The notes under the pieces were generated by a model. It searched no databases. It saw only the letters and a program-made list of their open reading frames with translations, and was not told the origin of the DNA. This document shows, piece after piece, positions 1 to 8,145 of a DNA stretch of 28,019 bases. Position 1 is the stretch's first letter. The number at the start of each line of letters is the position of its first letter. The stretch is from an uncultured Flavobacteriales bacterium (lineage in GTDB: Bacteria; Bacteroidota; Bacteroidia; Flavobacteriales; UBA1820). Location: the NCBI GenBank assembly GCA_902478645.1, contig CABSLV010000022.1, positions 1-28,019 of the forward strand, written 5' to 3'. Both the position numbers and the translations under genes were made by a program.

Positions 1-463
1 GCAGGAAGGCCTCGATGCCGAATACATCGACGATCATACCGCCCTTGGTGCGGCATTTGACGAAACCGTTGACGATCTCGCCCGATTCGTACGCTGCATT
101 CACACGGTCCCAAGCCTTGATGGCGCGAGCCTTCTTGTGCGAGAGCACCAGTTGGCCGTTCTTGTTTTCCTGACGGTCCACCAGGACTTCCACCTTGTCG
201 CCTACGGCCAGCGCCGGATTGTAGCGGAACTCGGAAGCCGAGATCACACCTTCGGATTTGGCATTGATGTCCACGATCACCTCGCGGTCATTCTTTGCCA
301 CCACCGTACCTTCGACCACTTCGTGTTCGTTCACACCGTTCAGCGAGTCGATGTAGAGCTGCTGCATCTTGTCATGCTCGGCTTTCGATACTTCGGCTCC
401 GGATTCGAAAGCATCCCAGTCGAAATCCTCGAGCGGGTGTACGTTTTTCGTTTCTTCTGACAT
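1..463 (-). CDS. rpsA: 30S ribosomal protein S1, N-terminal part (runs off the left edge)
   Basis: The minus-strand reading frame opens at an ATG at 463 (MSEETKNV...) and stays open to base 1, giving about 154 residues. After an acidic N-terminal stretch (EDFDWDAFESG) comes an S1/OB-fold repeat at about residues 48-117, with the typical VVEGTVVAKND, VIVDINAKSEG and GDKVEVLV elements. A second repeat begins near residue 133 (GEIVNGFVKCRTKGG). S1 helps the 30S subunit bind and unfold mRNA, which matters in Bacteroidetes where Shine-Dalgarno sequences are rare. The start is fixed by homology and by the A/T-rich stretch before the ATG. The gene lies downstream of the AraC-type regulator on the same strand but has its own promoter box at 610-617 and a leader of roughly 140 nt. 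Only the 5' end is visible, so the number of S1 repeats cannot be counted. Confidence 0.93.
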   Translation of the reverse strand, partial: MSEETKNVHPLEDFDWDAFESGAEVSKAEHDKMQQLYIDSLNGVNEHEVVEGTVVAKNDREVIVDINAKSEGVISASEFRYNPALAVGDKVEVLVDRQENKNGQLVLSHKKARAIKAWDRVNAAYESGEIVNGFVKCRTKGGMIVDVFGIEAFL

Positions 464-473
464 AAAAATCTGT

Positions 474-487
474 GGGGGCACGCCCCC
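474..487 (-). promoter_or_regulatory. Hairpin in the rpsA leader next to the start codon
   Basis: The RNA reads GGGGG-CGUG-CCCCC, a 5-bp all-GC stem with a 4-nt loop that ends 10 nt before the rpsA ATG. The 10-mer GGGGCGTGCC in it also occurs once more in the leader (plus-strand 533-542). Its position suggests control of S1 translation initiation. S1 autogenous control is known in Escherichia coli; a role here is inference. Confidence 0.45.
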
Positions 488-609
488 TGAAAAAATACTT
501 GTATTCCCTTGGCGCCGTCCGGAATCCACGCAGGCACGCCCCGGGAAGGGTTTTTACCTTTTGATTACGTCTCTTCAGCCCTCCGGACTCCCTGCGGCAA
601 AAGAGGCGA

Positions 610-617
610 CAAAGATA
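610..617 (-). promoter_or_regulatory. rpsA promoter -7 box (TATCTTTG)
   Basis: On the minus strand this reads TATCTTTG, an exact match to the Bacteroidetes -7 consensus TAnnTTTG. The expected TTTG at -33 is poor: TTC stands at a 20-nt spacing. Transcription from here would leave a leader of roughly 140 nt before rpsA. Confidence 0.6.
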
Positions 618-680
618 CGATTTTTTTCCCTCTGCACGAATATTTTACGTTTTTTTCTTCCGCTCCATTTCCCCGCCCCC

Positions 681-1571
681 TCATCGGGCCCTGCGCCGGA
701 AATCCGACGGGGTCATCCCGGTCTTTTTCCGGAACGAAGTGGCAAACTGGCCGGAATTTTCGAAATGCAGCCGATAGGCAATCTCCGAAATGTTCAAGTC
801 GGTCGCCGAAAGCAATTCCTTGGCCCGAAGGATCTTCTGCTGCAACATATACTGAGCCGGAGGAACGCCCGTATATTTGCGGAACATTCGCCGAAACCAC
901 GAATACCCCAACCCCAACCTGCGGGCCACCTCCTCGCACGAAAGATCGCCTTCGCAGCACTCCTTCATCATGATACGCGCCTGGTTGATCTTGTCCACCA
1001 CGTACGCATTGTTGGTAAAGGCCTGGTTTTTCCGCTTGTAGTACACCGCCCCCAGGATGTGCAGGACGATACCGGAAGACATCTGCTGGCAACCGCTTTT
1101 TTCCCGTTGGGCAAAACCCAACAGGTCTTCGTACAGACCGACCACCGTCGCACTGACTCCGATGTGGATCAGAGGCTCTTCACGGGTGAAAAACCGCCCG
1201 CGAAACAGCGCATCGACCGCCTCTCCCCGAAACCCGACCCAATATTCGTCCCATCCGGTGGAAGGGTTCGGCCGATAGTCGTGCCATTCGTCCGGGAACA
1301 GCAGCATCATCGTCCCGGCCGAGACCTTCTGCCGCCGGGAGGAGGCCGACGAAAAATACCCGTCGCCCCGGGTAATGTAAACCATCTGGTATTCCCCCAA
1401 CACCCGGCCACTCTGCGGCTTGAAATCGTAGCCGTCCGGATGGCGCGACAACGGGTAACTTCCCCCCGGAGGCACGAACTGATACCCCACGGTGGTTACC
1501 ACCATGCCCCAGCGTTCGTCCTGCGAACCGACCGTAAGGTAATGAAGATCTCCCGGCTGCCGATTTTCCAT
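681..1571 (-). CDS. rhaR: AraC-family transcriptional regulator of the rhamnose locus
   Basis: A 296-residue protein. The N-terminal half (about 40-120) is a cupin-like sensor region with GEYQMVYITRGDG and FPDEWHDYRP segments. The C-terminal half (about 194-293) is a two-HTH AraC DNA-binding domain: first helix-turn-helix around LSCEEVARRLGLGYSWFRRM, second around ISEIAYRLHFENSGQFATSF, ending in the family signature GMTPSDFRR. It is divergent from rhaB across 97 bp. In Bacteroides thetaiotaomicron an AraC-type protein, RhaR, activates the rhamnose operon, and the same arrangement makes this the likely orthologue. The ligand is presumably rhamnose or rhamnulose. A TATTTTTG box lies 35 nt upstream of the start. 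Family assignment is firm; target and ligand are inferred from context. Confidence 0.88.
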   Translation of the reverse strand: MENRQPGDLHYLTVGSQDERWGMVVTTVGYQFVPPGGSYPLSRHPDGYDFKPQSGRVLGEYQMVYITRGDGYFSSASSRRQKVSAGTMMLLFPDEWHDYRPNPSTGWDEYWVGFRGEAVDALFRGRFFTREEPLIHIGVSATVVGLYEDLLGFAQREKSGCQQMSSGIVLHILGAVYYKRKNQAFTNNAYVVDKINQARIMMKECCEGDLSCEEVARRLGLGYSWFRRMFRKYTGVPPAQYMLQQKILRAKELLSATDLNISEIAYRLHFENSGQFATSFRKKTGMTPSDFRRRAR

Positions 1572-1606
1572 GTCAAAAATGAAACATTAATTGTCATTTT
1601 GAAAAG

Positions 1607-1614
1607 CAAAAATA
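1607..1614 (-). promoter_or_regulatory. Candidate -7 box for the AraC-family regulator
   Basis: The minus strand reads TATTTTTG, matching TAnnTTTG, 35 nt before the regulator's ATG. I see no good TTTG at the -33 spacing. Confidence 0.4.
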
Positions 1615-1628
1615 GGCAATCCCGCCCA

Positions 1629-1636
1629 TATATTTG
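1629..1636 (+). promoter_or_regulatory. Candidate -7 box of the rha operon
   Basis: TATATTTG matches TAnnTTTG and lies 32 nt before the rhaB ATG. The only TTTG upstream (1598-1601) is 27 nt away instead of 19-21. A weak -33 region would fit a promoter that needs an activator such as the divergent AraC-type protein. The pairing with that activator is inference. Confidence 0.5.
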
Positions 1637-1668
1637 TCTCCGTAACTCACAAATAACTTTCCTATACT

Positions 1669-3099
1669 ATGGACAAAGGCAATTTTCTGGCTTTCGACCT
1701 GGGGGCCACCAGCGGACGGGCCGTCCTCGGGACCACCGACGGTGTCAGATTTGAAATGAAAGAGATCCACCGCTTTCCCACTACGCTGCTGACCCTGCAC
1801 GGAAAATACTACTGGGATGTTTTCTCCCTGTTCGAATCCCTGAAAAAGACCTTGTTCCTTTGCGCCCGCGAAGGGATGAAGATCGATTCGATCGGTATCG
1901 ACACCTGGGGGGTGGACTTCGGCCATATCGCTTCGGACGGAACAATCCTGGGACTGCCCCGTGCCTACCGCGATCCCTATACACAGGAGGCTCCCGAAGC
2001 CTTCTTTCGGGAGGTTCCCCGCGAGGAAGTCTATGCCCTGACCGGTATCCAGATCATGGACTTCAACAGCCTCTACCAACTCTACTGCCAGAAAAAGGAG
2101 GATTTCGCTCCGCTCAAATACGCCGACAGGATCCTCTTCATGCCGGATCTGCTGGCCTACATGCTCACCGGAAATTCGGTATGCGAATACACCGATGCTT
2201 CGACTTCGCAGCTGCTCAACCCGACCTCCAAGCGTTTCGAACAGAAACTGCTCCGCGCAGCCGGCGTTTCGCCGTCGATCCTGCCCCAAACGGTCGTCAT
2301 GCCGGGCACGGTGGTAGGGACCCTGACCGACGACTTGGCCGAAGAAACGGGATTGGGAAAGGTGCCCGTAGTCGCCGTGGCTGGCCACGACACGGCCTCG
2401 GCCGTAGCGGCTGTCCCGGCTTCGAATCCCGGATTCGCCTACCTGAGCAGCGGAACGTGGAGCCTGATGGGGATCGAGAGCGAACACCCCGTCCTCTCCC
2501 AGGAATCCTTCCGGATGAATTTCACCAACGAAGGCGGGATCGACGGGACGATCCGCCTGCTCAAAAACATTACCGGCATGTGGCTTTTGGAACAATGCCG
2601 CAAAGAATGGGAAAAACAAGGCCGAACGTACATCTATCCGCAGATCGTCGAAATGGCGCAAAGCGAAACCGGATTTTCGACCCGGATCTTCCCGGACGAC
2701 CCCCGATTTGCCAACCCCCGTTCCATGCCGGAGGCCATCGCGGACTATTGCGCCGAAAAAGGCCTGCAAGCCCCGCAAAGCGACGCACAGTTCGTACGAT
2801 GCATTTTCCTCAGCCTGGCGGCCCGTTACCGGGAAGTGTTGGATATGCTGCGCCAATTGTCCCCCGTGCCCATCGAAAAACTGCACGTGATCGGGGGAGG
2901 TTCGCAAAACGACCTGCTCAATCGCCTTACCGCCAACGAGATCGGCATTCCCGTGGTAGCCGGTCCCTCGGAAGCCACAGCCATCGGCAACTGTCTGGTA
3001 CAGGCTATGGCGGCCGGATGGGTAAAAGACCGCTGGCACATGCGGCGCATCATCGCCGAATCGTTCCCGCTGAAGACCTTCTACCCGGAAAAAGAATAA
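1669..3099 (+). CDS. rhaB: Rhamnulokinase (FGGY family)
   Basis: A 476-residue FGGY-family carbohydrate kinase that phosphorylates L-rhamnulose to L-rhamnulose-1-phosphate with ATP. The N-terminal actin-fold phosphate loop is FDLGATSGRAVLG (9-21). GIDTWGVDFG (76-85) belongs to the sugar-binding core, and GHDTASAV (239-246) supplies the catalytic Asp241. YLSSGTWSLMG (258-268) and the late HVIGGGSQNDLLNRL segment form the nucleotide site. The phosphate loop DLGATSGR and SSGTWSL are characteristic of RhaB rather than of xylulo- or glycerol kinases. It is the first gene of the plus-strand operon and is separated by 30 nt from the isomerase. Length is normal for the family (E. coli RhaB is 489 residues). 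In B. thetaiotaomicron this gene is called rhaK. Confidence 0.95.
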   Translation: MDKGNFLAFDLGATSGRAVLGTTDGVRFEMKEIHRFPTTLLTLHGKYYWDVFSLFESLKKTLFLCAREGMKIDSIGIDTWGVDFGHIASDGTILGLPRAYRDPYTQEAPEAFFREVPREEVYALTGIQIMDFNSLYQLYCQKKEDFAPLKYADRILFMPDLLAYMLTGNSVCEYTDASTSQLLNPTSKRFEQKLLRAAGVSPSILPQTVVMPGTVVGTLTDDLAEETGLGKVPVVAVAGHDTASAVAAVPASNPGFAYLSSGTWSLMGIESEHPVLSQESFRMNFTNEGGIDGTIRLLKNITGMWLLEQCRKEWEKQGRTYIYPQIVEMAQSETGFSTRIFPDDPRFANPRSMPEAIADYCAEKGLQAPQSDAQFVRCIFLSLAARYREVLDMLRQLSPVPIEKLHVIGGGSQNDLLNRLTANEIGIPVVAGPSEATAIGNCLVQAMAAGWVKDRWHMRRIIAESFPLKTFYPEKE

Positions 3100-3129
3100 C
3101 CAACTACCGAATAAAACAACACAACGACC

Positions 3130-4383
3130 ATGAAAAAACAGACGATCGAACAAGCTTATCAGATCGCCCGCGAGCGGTACGCCGCCCTGGGGGTAGATAC
3201 GGACAAGGCGATGGAAGCCTTGGGAAAAATATCCATCTCGCTGCACTGCTGGCAGGCCGATGACGTCACCGGATTTGAAAACCAGGGCGGGTCGCTCACC
3301 GGCGGTATCCAGGTAACGGGCAACTACCCCGGCCGGGCACGCAACATCGAGGAATTGCGCGCCGATATTCTGAAGGCAGCCTCCCTCATCCCGGGACACC
3401 ATCGGCTGAACCTGCACGAGATCTACGGCGATTTCGGCGGGAAAAAAGTAGATCGCAACGAGGTAACGCCCGAACATTTCGCCAGCTGGATCCAATGGGG
3501 AAAAGAAAACGGAATGAAACTGGACTTCAACTCCACGTCGTTCTCCCATCCCAAAAGCGGCGACTTGACCTTGGCCAATCCGGACAAAAGCATCCGGGAT
3601 TTCTGGATCGAACACACCAAACGCTGCCGGGCGATCAGTCAGGCCATGGGATTGGCACAGGACGATCCCTGCATCATGAACCTGTGGATCCACGACGGCA
3701 GCAAGGAGGTACCGGCCAACCGATTGAAATACCGCCAGATCCTGAAGGAATCGCTGGACGAGATCTTCGCCACGCCCTATTCCCACATGAAGGACTGCAT
3801 CGAAGCCAAACTGTTCGGCATCGGTTTGGAAAGCTACACCGTCGGCTCGTACGATTTCTACCTGGGCTACGGTGCCAAATACGGAAAGATCGTTACCCTG
3901 GATACGGGACACTTCCACCTGACGGAAAGCATCGCGGACAAGATCTCGTCCCTGCTGCTGTTCACCCCCGAGATCATGCTGCACGTAAGCCGCCCCATCC
4001 GGTGGGATAGCGACCATGTTGTCATCCTCTCGGACGAGCTGACCGACCTAGCCCGCGAAGTAATCCGCAGCAAAGCCCTGGATCGTGTCCACATCGGTCT
4101 GGACTACTTCGATGCCACCATCAACCGGATCGGAGCCTACGTCATCGGCACACGCGCCACGCAAAAAGCCTTCCTGATGGCCCTGCTCGAGCCCTCGTCC
4201 ACCCTTCAGGGATACGAGGACACGGGACGCTACTTCCAGCGCCTGGCTCTTTCCGAAGAACTCAAATCCCTGCCCTGGCAAGCGGTCTGGGACATGTTCT
4301 GCGAGCAGCAAGGCGTTCCGGTAGGCGAATCGTACATTGCCGAGATCGAACGCTACGAACACGAAGTAACTTCCAAACGCTAA
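3130..4383 (+). CDS. rhaA: L-rhamnose isomerase
   Basis: A 417-residue cytoplasmic metal-dependent aldose-ketose isomerase that converts L-rhamnose to L-rhamnulose. Family segments include SLHCWQADDVTGFE (37-50), HEIYGDFGGKKVDRNE, LDFNSTSFSHPKS and TLDTGHFH (256-263). RWDSDH (291-296) follows. His261, Asp293 and Asp295 line up with the known metal-site residues of the E. coli enzyme (His262, Asp294, Asp296). Length is essentially that of E. coli RhaA (419). It lies 30 nt after rhaB and is followed by a 118-nt spacer holding a strong hairpin before the permease gene, so the enzymes and the permease may not be expressed equally. In B. thetaiotaomicron the corresponding gene is rhaI. Confidence 0.96.
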   Translation: MKKQTIEQAYQIARERYAALGVDTDKAMEALGKISISLHCWQADDVTGFENQGGSLTGGIQVTGNYPGRARNIEELRADILKAASLIPGHHRLNLHEIYGDFGGKKVDRNEVTPEHFASWIQWGKENGMKLDFNSTSFSHPKSGDLTLANPDKSIRDFWIEHTKRCRAISQAMGLAQDDPCIMNLWIHDGSKEVPANRLKYRQILKESLDEIFATPYSHMKDCIEAKLFGIGLESYTVGSYDFYLGYGAKYGKIVTLDTGHFHLTESIADKISSLLLFTPEIMLHVSRPIRWDSDHVVILSDELTDLAREVIRSKALDRVHIGLDYFDATINRIGAYVIGTRATQKAFLMALLEPSSTLQGYEDTGRYFQRLALSEELKSLPWQAVWDMFCEQQGVPVGESYIAEIERYEHEVTSKR

Positions 4384-4389
4384 CCGCGT

Positions 4390-4427
4390 CTTGCGGCTTT
4401 TGTCCCCCGGGGGGCAAAAGCCGCAAG
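4390..4427 (+). promoter_or_regulatory. Strong intercistronic hairpin between rhaA and rhaT
   Basis: The arms CTTGCGGCTTTTG (4390-4402) and CAAAAGCCGCAAG (4415-4427) are perfectly complementary over 13 bp. The interior (TCCCCC/GGGGGG) can extend the stem by about 4 bp. No T-tract follows (CATAAGG). It therefore looks more like an mRNA processing or stabilising element, or a partial attenuator, than a full terminator. Confidence 0.7.
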
Positions 4428-4501
4428 CATAAGGAAGGCATCCCCGATTTTTCCCCCGGCCACCTCATCGAAAAGAAAGCAAAGAGAAACATACTACGGA
4501 C

Positions 4502-5527
4502 ATGGAAATACTGATAGGACTCTTGATTATTGCTGTGGGCAGTTTCGGACAATCGAGTTCGTATGTCCCCATCAAGAAAGTAAAAAACTGGAGTTGGGAA
4601 AGCTTCTGGCTCACCCAAGGCATCTTTGCCTGGCTGGTATTCCCCTTCCTGGGGGCGCTGCTGGCTATTCCCGAAAACATCTCGCTGGGAACCCTGCTGG
4701 GGGCCGGTGGTGCCACGGGAGCCGTCATCTACGGAATGCTGTGGGGCATAGGCGGGCTGACATTCGGGTTGAGCATGCGGTATTTGGGCATTGCCATGGG
4801 ACAGAGCATCGCGCTGGGCACCTGCTCGGCTTTCGGGACACTGCTTCCAGCCGTATTCGGCGGAATGGACCTGCTGCACGGAGAAGGTTTGATCCTTCTG
4901 ATCGGCGTTGCGGTAACCATCGCCGGCATTGCCATCATCGGTTATGCGGGCAGTCTTCGTTCCCGCAACATGAGCGAGGAAGAAAAAAAGGCCGCCGTCA
5001 AAGATTTCGCCTTGACCAAAGGTTTGGCCGTAGCCCTGTTGGCCGGTGTGATGAGTGCTTGCTTCAACCTGGGACTCGAAGCGGGCGCTCCCATTCAGCA
5101 GGCGGCCCTGAAAGGCGGTGCAAACGAACTTTTTGCCCTCAATCCGGTCATCCTGCTGGTAACCGTCGGCGGATTCCTCACCAATGCGGCCTACTGCATC
5201 TTCCAGAACATCAAAAACAAGACCGGGGGCGACTATTTCCACGTATCCCCCGGCGTGTTGAGCAACAACCTGATCTTCTGCGCTTTGGCTGGCCTTTTGT
5301 GGTACTCCCAATTTTTCGGACTGGGCATGGGAAAGAGTTTCTTTGCCGACTCGCCGGTCATGCTGGCCTTCTCGTGGAGTATTCTGATGTCGCTCAACGT
5401 GATCTTCAGCAACTTCTGGGGTATCGTCCTGCACGAATGGAAAGGAGCGGGAAAACGCGCGGGAGTGGTTCTGTGTCTGGGACTGCTCGTGCTCATTTTT
5501 TCGCTGATGCTGCCCAATCTATTGTAA
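4502..5527 (+). CDS. rhaT: L-rhamnose permease (RhaT family, DMT superfamily)
   Basis: A 341-residue integral inner-membrane protein with about ten hydrophobic segments, from ILIGLLIIAVGSFGQSSSY at the N-terminus to VVLCLGLLVLIFSLMLPNLL at the C-terminus. The RhaT hallmarks are visible: SSYVPIKKVKNWSWESFW near residue 20, WGIGGLTFGLSMRYLGIAMG in the middle and NAAYCIFQNIKN later. E. coli RhaT is a rhamnose-H+ symporter of similar length (344 residues). Here it would move rhamnose released in the periplasm into the cytoplasm. In B. thetaiotaomicron the permease (rhaP) sits at the same place in the operon. A strong hairpin precedes it, and it is followed after 31 nt by the aldolase gene. Confidence 0.93.
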   Translation: MEILIGLLIIAVGSFGQSSSYVPIKKVKNWSWESFWLTQGIFAWLVFPFLGALLAIPENISLGTLLGAGGATGAVIYGMLWGIGGLTFGLSMRYLGIAMGQSIALGTCSAFGTLLPAVFGGMDLLHGEGLILLIGVAVTIAGIAIIGYAGSLRSRNMSEEEKKAAVKDFALTKGLAVALLAGVMSACFNLGLEAGAPIQQAALKGGANELFALNPVILLVTVGGFLTNAAYCIFQNIKNKTGGDYFHVSPGVLSNNLIFCALAGLLWYSQFFGLGMGKSFFADSPVMLAFSWSILMSLNVIFSNFWGIVLHEWKGAGKRAGVVLCLGLLVLIFSLMLPNLL

Positions 5528-5558
5528 TCCGCATGAATACGAATCATTTTTTCATCCC

Positions 5559-6380
5559 ATGAACACGATAAAAAACAACGAAAAACTCTCGGCCGAGATA
5601 GGCCGAATCGCCGAAGTGGCCGGTTATCTGTGGCAACGTGGCTGGGCCGAATACAACGGCGGAAACATTTCGGTCAACCTGACACAATCCCTGAGCGAAC
5701 AGGAAAAGGAACTACCCGGATCGGCCCCGGAAGTCGAACTGCTGGAGGCCGTTCCCGAATTGCCCGGGGAAGTGTTCTTCGTTACCGGCACCGGCAAACG
5801 AATGCGCTACGTCGCACAGGCCCCCTTGTACAACGGGGCACTGATCCGCATTTCGGAAAACGGGAAAAGCTACCGGATCATCTCTGCGGAGCCGGTTCGC
5901 CCCACCTCGGAACTTCCCTCCCACCTGCTGATGCATGCGTTCATGAAACGATCCGGACGGGGAGGAAAAGTCGTTCTCCACACCCATCCCACGGAACTGG
6001 TGGCCCTGACCCACTCCCGCCGTTTTCTCGACTCGACCGAAATTACCCGCACCTTGTGGGCCATGATTCCCGAATGCCGCATCATTGTGCCCCTGGGACT
6101 GGGCATCGTACCGTACGAGATCCCCGGCACGCTCGATCTGGCTCGGGCGACCATCCAGCGTTTGGAACAACACGATGTCGTTTTTTGGGAAAAACACGGC
6201 ATCCTGGCCACCGGAGCGGACATCGTGGATTGCTTCGATGTGATCGACACGCTGAACAAATCCGCTCAGATATACCTGTTCGCACGCCAGGCCGGTTTCG
6301 AGCCGGAAGGCATGACCCGGAAACAACTCGACGACCTGGTTCCTGTGTTCAATATCCCCAAAGGCCATCTCGACATCTGA
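5559..6380 (+). CDS. rhaD: Rhamnulose-1-phosphate aldolase (class II)
   Basis: A 273-residue zinc-dependent class II aldolase of the RhaD/AraD fold. It splits L-rhamnulose-1-phosphate into dihydroxyacetone phosphate and L-lactaldehyde. GGNIS (34-38) and TGTGKRMR (76-83) are phosphate-site segments. TSELPSH contains Glu118, VVLHTHPTE contains His141 and His143, and FWEKHG contains His213. These match E. coli RhaD Glu117, His141, His143 and His212, so the catalytic acid and zinc ligands are all present. Length equals the family norm (274). Lactaldehyde needs an oxidoreductase (FucO/RhaO), and none is encoded in this window. The next gene starts 13 nt downstream, indicating one transcript. Confidence 0.95.
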   Translation: MNTIKNNEKLSAEIGRIAEVAGYLWQRGWAEYNGGNISVNLTQSLSEQEKELPGSAPEVELLEAVPELPGEVFFVTGTGKRMRYVAQAPLYNGALIRISENGKSYRIISAEPVRPTSELPSHLLMHAFMKRSGRGGKVVLHTHPTELVALTHSRRFLDSTEITRTLWAMIPECRIIVPLGLGIVPYEIPGTLDLARATIQRLEQHDVVFWEKHGILATGADIVDCFDVIDTLNKSAQIYLFARQAGFEPEGMTRKQLDDLVPVFNIPKGHLDI

Positions 6381-6393
6381 CATACCTTTCCAT

Positions 6394-8145
6394 ATGAGAA
6401 CATTGTTACTTTCCCTCCTGTCTCTGGCAGCACTGGGCATCTCGGCTCAACAGCGCGACGAACGCGTGCGGGACTACCTGCCGCCGGTGCGTATCGTTTG
6501 GATGCAGGGAGACATCAGCGGCCAAGACAATCTGCTGGAACCCAGCGACGGCCAGTCCGAAATATCCTCCCGCCATCTGTGCCGGATGAAAAGCTCCCAG
6601 GGGCAGCAACCGGCCATCCTGTTGGACTTCGGGCGCGAAATCCACGGGGGAATCCGCCTGGTAACCGGGATGTCTGCTTCGCAAAAACCGGTAAACGTAC
6701 GCATCCGCCTGGGTGAATCCGTAGCGGAAGCCATGAGCGAACCGGGCGGAAAGACCAATGCGGGCAACGACCATGCCATGCGCGACTTCCCGATGCAATT
6801 GCCTTGGTTGGGGGTTGCCGAAGTCGGCAACTCGGGATTCCGCTTCGTGCGCATCGACCTGCTGGACCCCGACGCGGAACTCATCCTGCGGGAGGTAAAT
6901 GCCAGCTTCATCTACCGCGACCTGCCTTACCTGGGATCGTTCCGGTGCAGCGACCCGCGTTTGAACCAAATCTGGAACACCGGCGCCTATACCGTCCACC
7001 TGAACATGCAGAACTATCTCTGGGACGGCATCAAACGCGACCGCCTGGTTTGGGTGGGCGACCTTCACCCCGAAGTAACCACCGTCGCTACCGTCTTCGG
7101 CCCGCACTCCATCGTACCGCGCAGCCTGGACTTGTCCCGCCAGACCACTCCCCTGCCGGGATGGATGAACGACATCGGGTCGTATTCCCTCTGGTGGATC
7201 CTCATCCAGCGCGACTGGTACCGCTACTACGCCGATCTGGAGTACCTGAACGAGCAAAAGGAATACCTCTCCGGCCTGCTGAAGCAGATACTTTCCACCC
7301 TGGACAAAAACGGGCGGGAACACCTGGGCGGAGGCATGCGTTTTCTGGACTGGCCTTCAAGCGAAAATCCCGATGCCATCGATGCCGGCCTCCAGTCCCT
7401 GACGGTCATGGCTCTGCAAGCCGGGAGCGAACTGTGCCGCCTGCTGGGAGACCAGGAACTCGCCCAGCAATGCGATCTGGCGCAAAAGAAAGCGCTGAAA
7501 GAGGCCCAAAAACTGGGTCGCAGCTTCTTGAAAAACCATGACGGTTCCCGAAAGGGCGACAAACAAGCTGCCGCCCTGCTGGCCCTCTGCGGCGCCGTAC
7601 CGCCGCAGGACGTAGTGGAGGTCCTCACCCACAACGGTGCGGCCAATTTTTCGACCTTCTACGGATACTACATGCTGGAGGCATTGGCCATGGCCGGAGA
7701 ATACCAACAAGCCATGGACCTGCTCGGCACGTATTGGGGCGGGATGCTCGAACTGGGTGCAACGACCTTTTGGGAGGACTTCGATCTGGCCTGGATGGAA
7801 AACGCCGCCCGTATCGACAGCCTGGTTCCCGAGGGAAAGACAGACGTCCACGGCCAATACGGGGCGTATTGCTACGTCGGCTTCCGCCACAGCCTGTGCC
7901 ACGGCTGGGCTTCGGGACCGACATCGTGGCTCTCCCGGCACGTATTGGGCTTCTACCCGGCAGATGCGGAAACACTGGTCATCGAACCGCATCTGGGCTC
8001 TTTGGAGTGGGCAGAGGGATCCTTCCCTACGGCCAAAGGAGTGGTAAAGGTCCGCCATGACAAAGGTCCGGATGGCCGGGTGAACACCTCGGTCAAAGCG
8101 CCGGAGGGACTAAAAATCATCGTAAAAAAACCGACCGAATTATGA
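6394..8145 (+). CDS. Exported GH78-type alpha-L-rhamnosidase, short form with Asp at the acid position
   Basis: A 583-residue protein with a signal peptide (MRTLLLSLLSLAALGISAQQ), so probably periplasmic. The core is an (alpha/alpha)6-barrel of the GH78 type, preceded by a beta-sandwich region (about 70-180) and followed by a short C-terminal beta domain. The GH78 signature D-x4-E-x6-D appears as DGIKRDRLVWVGD (211-223): Asp211 and Asp223 are kept, but the usual general acid Glu is Asp216. GATTFWEDFD (455-464) offers Glu461 as the general base. It is 13 nt after rhaD and overlaps the next gene by 4 nt. It would cleave terminal rhamnose from glycans or flavonoid glycosides and feed the operon. 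The altered acid residue may define a subfamily with different substrate geometry. Family is well supported; substrate is unknown. Confidence 0.85.
   Translation: MRTLLLSLLSLAALGISAQQRDERVRDYLPPVRIVWMQGDISGQDNLLEPSDGQSEISSRHLCRMKSSQGQQPAILLDFGREIHGGIRLVTGMSASQKPVNVRIRLGESVAEAMSEPGGKTNAGNDHAMRDFPMQLPWLGVAEVGNSGFRFVRIDLLDPDAELILREVNASFIYRDLPYLGSFRCSDPRLNQIWNTGAYTVHLNMQNYLWDGIKRDRLVWVGDLHPEVTTVATVFGPHSIVPRSLDLSRQTTPLPGWMNDIGSYSLWWILIQRDWYRYYADLEYLNEQKEYLSGLLKQILSTLDKNGREHLGGGMRFLDWPSSENPDAIDAGLQSLTVMALQAGSELCRLLGDQELAQQCDLAQKKALKEAQKLGRSFLKNHDGSRKGDKQAAALLALCGAVPPQDVVEVLTHNGAANFSTFYGYYMLEALAMAGEYQQAMDLLGTYWGGMLELGATTFWEDFDLAWMENAARIDSLVPEGKTDVHGQYGAYCYVGFRHSLCHGWASGPTSWLSRHVLGFYPADAETLVIEPHLGSLEWAEGSFPTAKGVVKVRHDKGPDGRVNTSVKAPEGLKIIVKKPTEL

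Noticed and set aside
1594..4017. 807-codon open frame on the minus strand opposite rhaB and rhaA
   Set aside because: It is a shadow of two well-supported genes, with no recognisable motif and a frame set by their codon bias.
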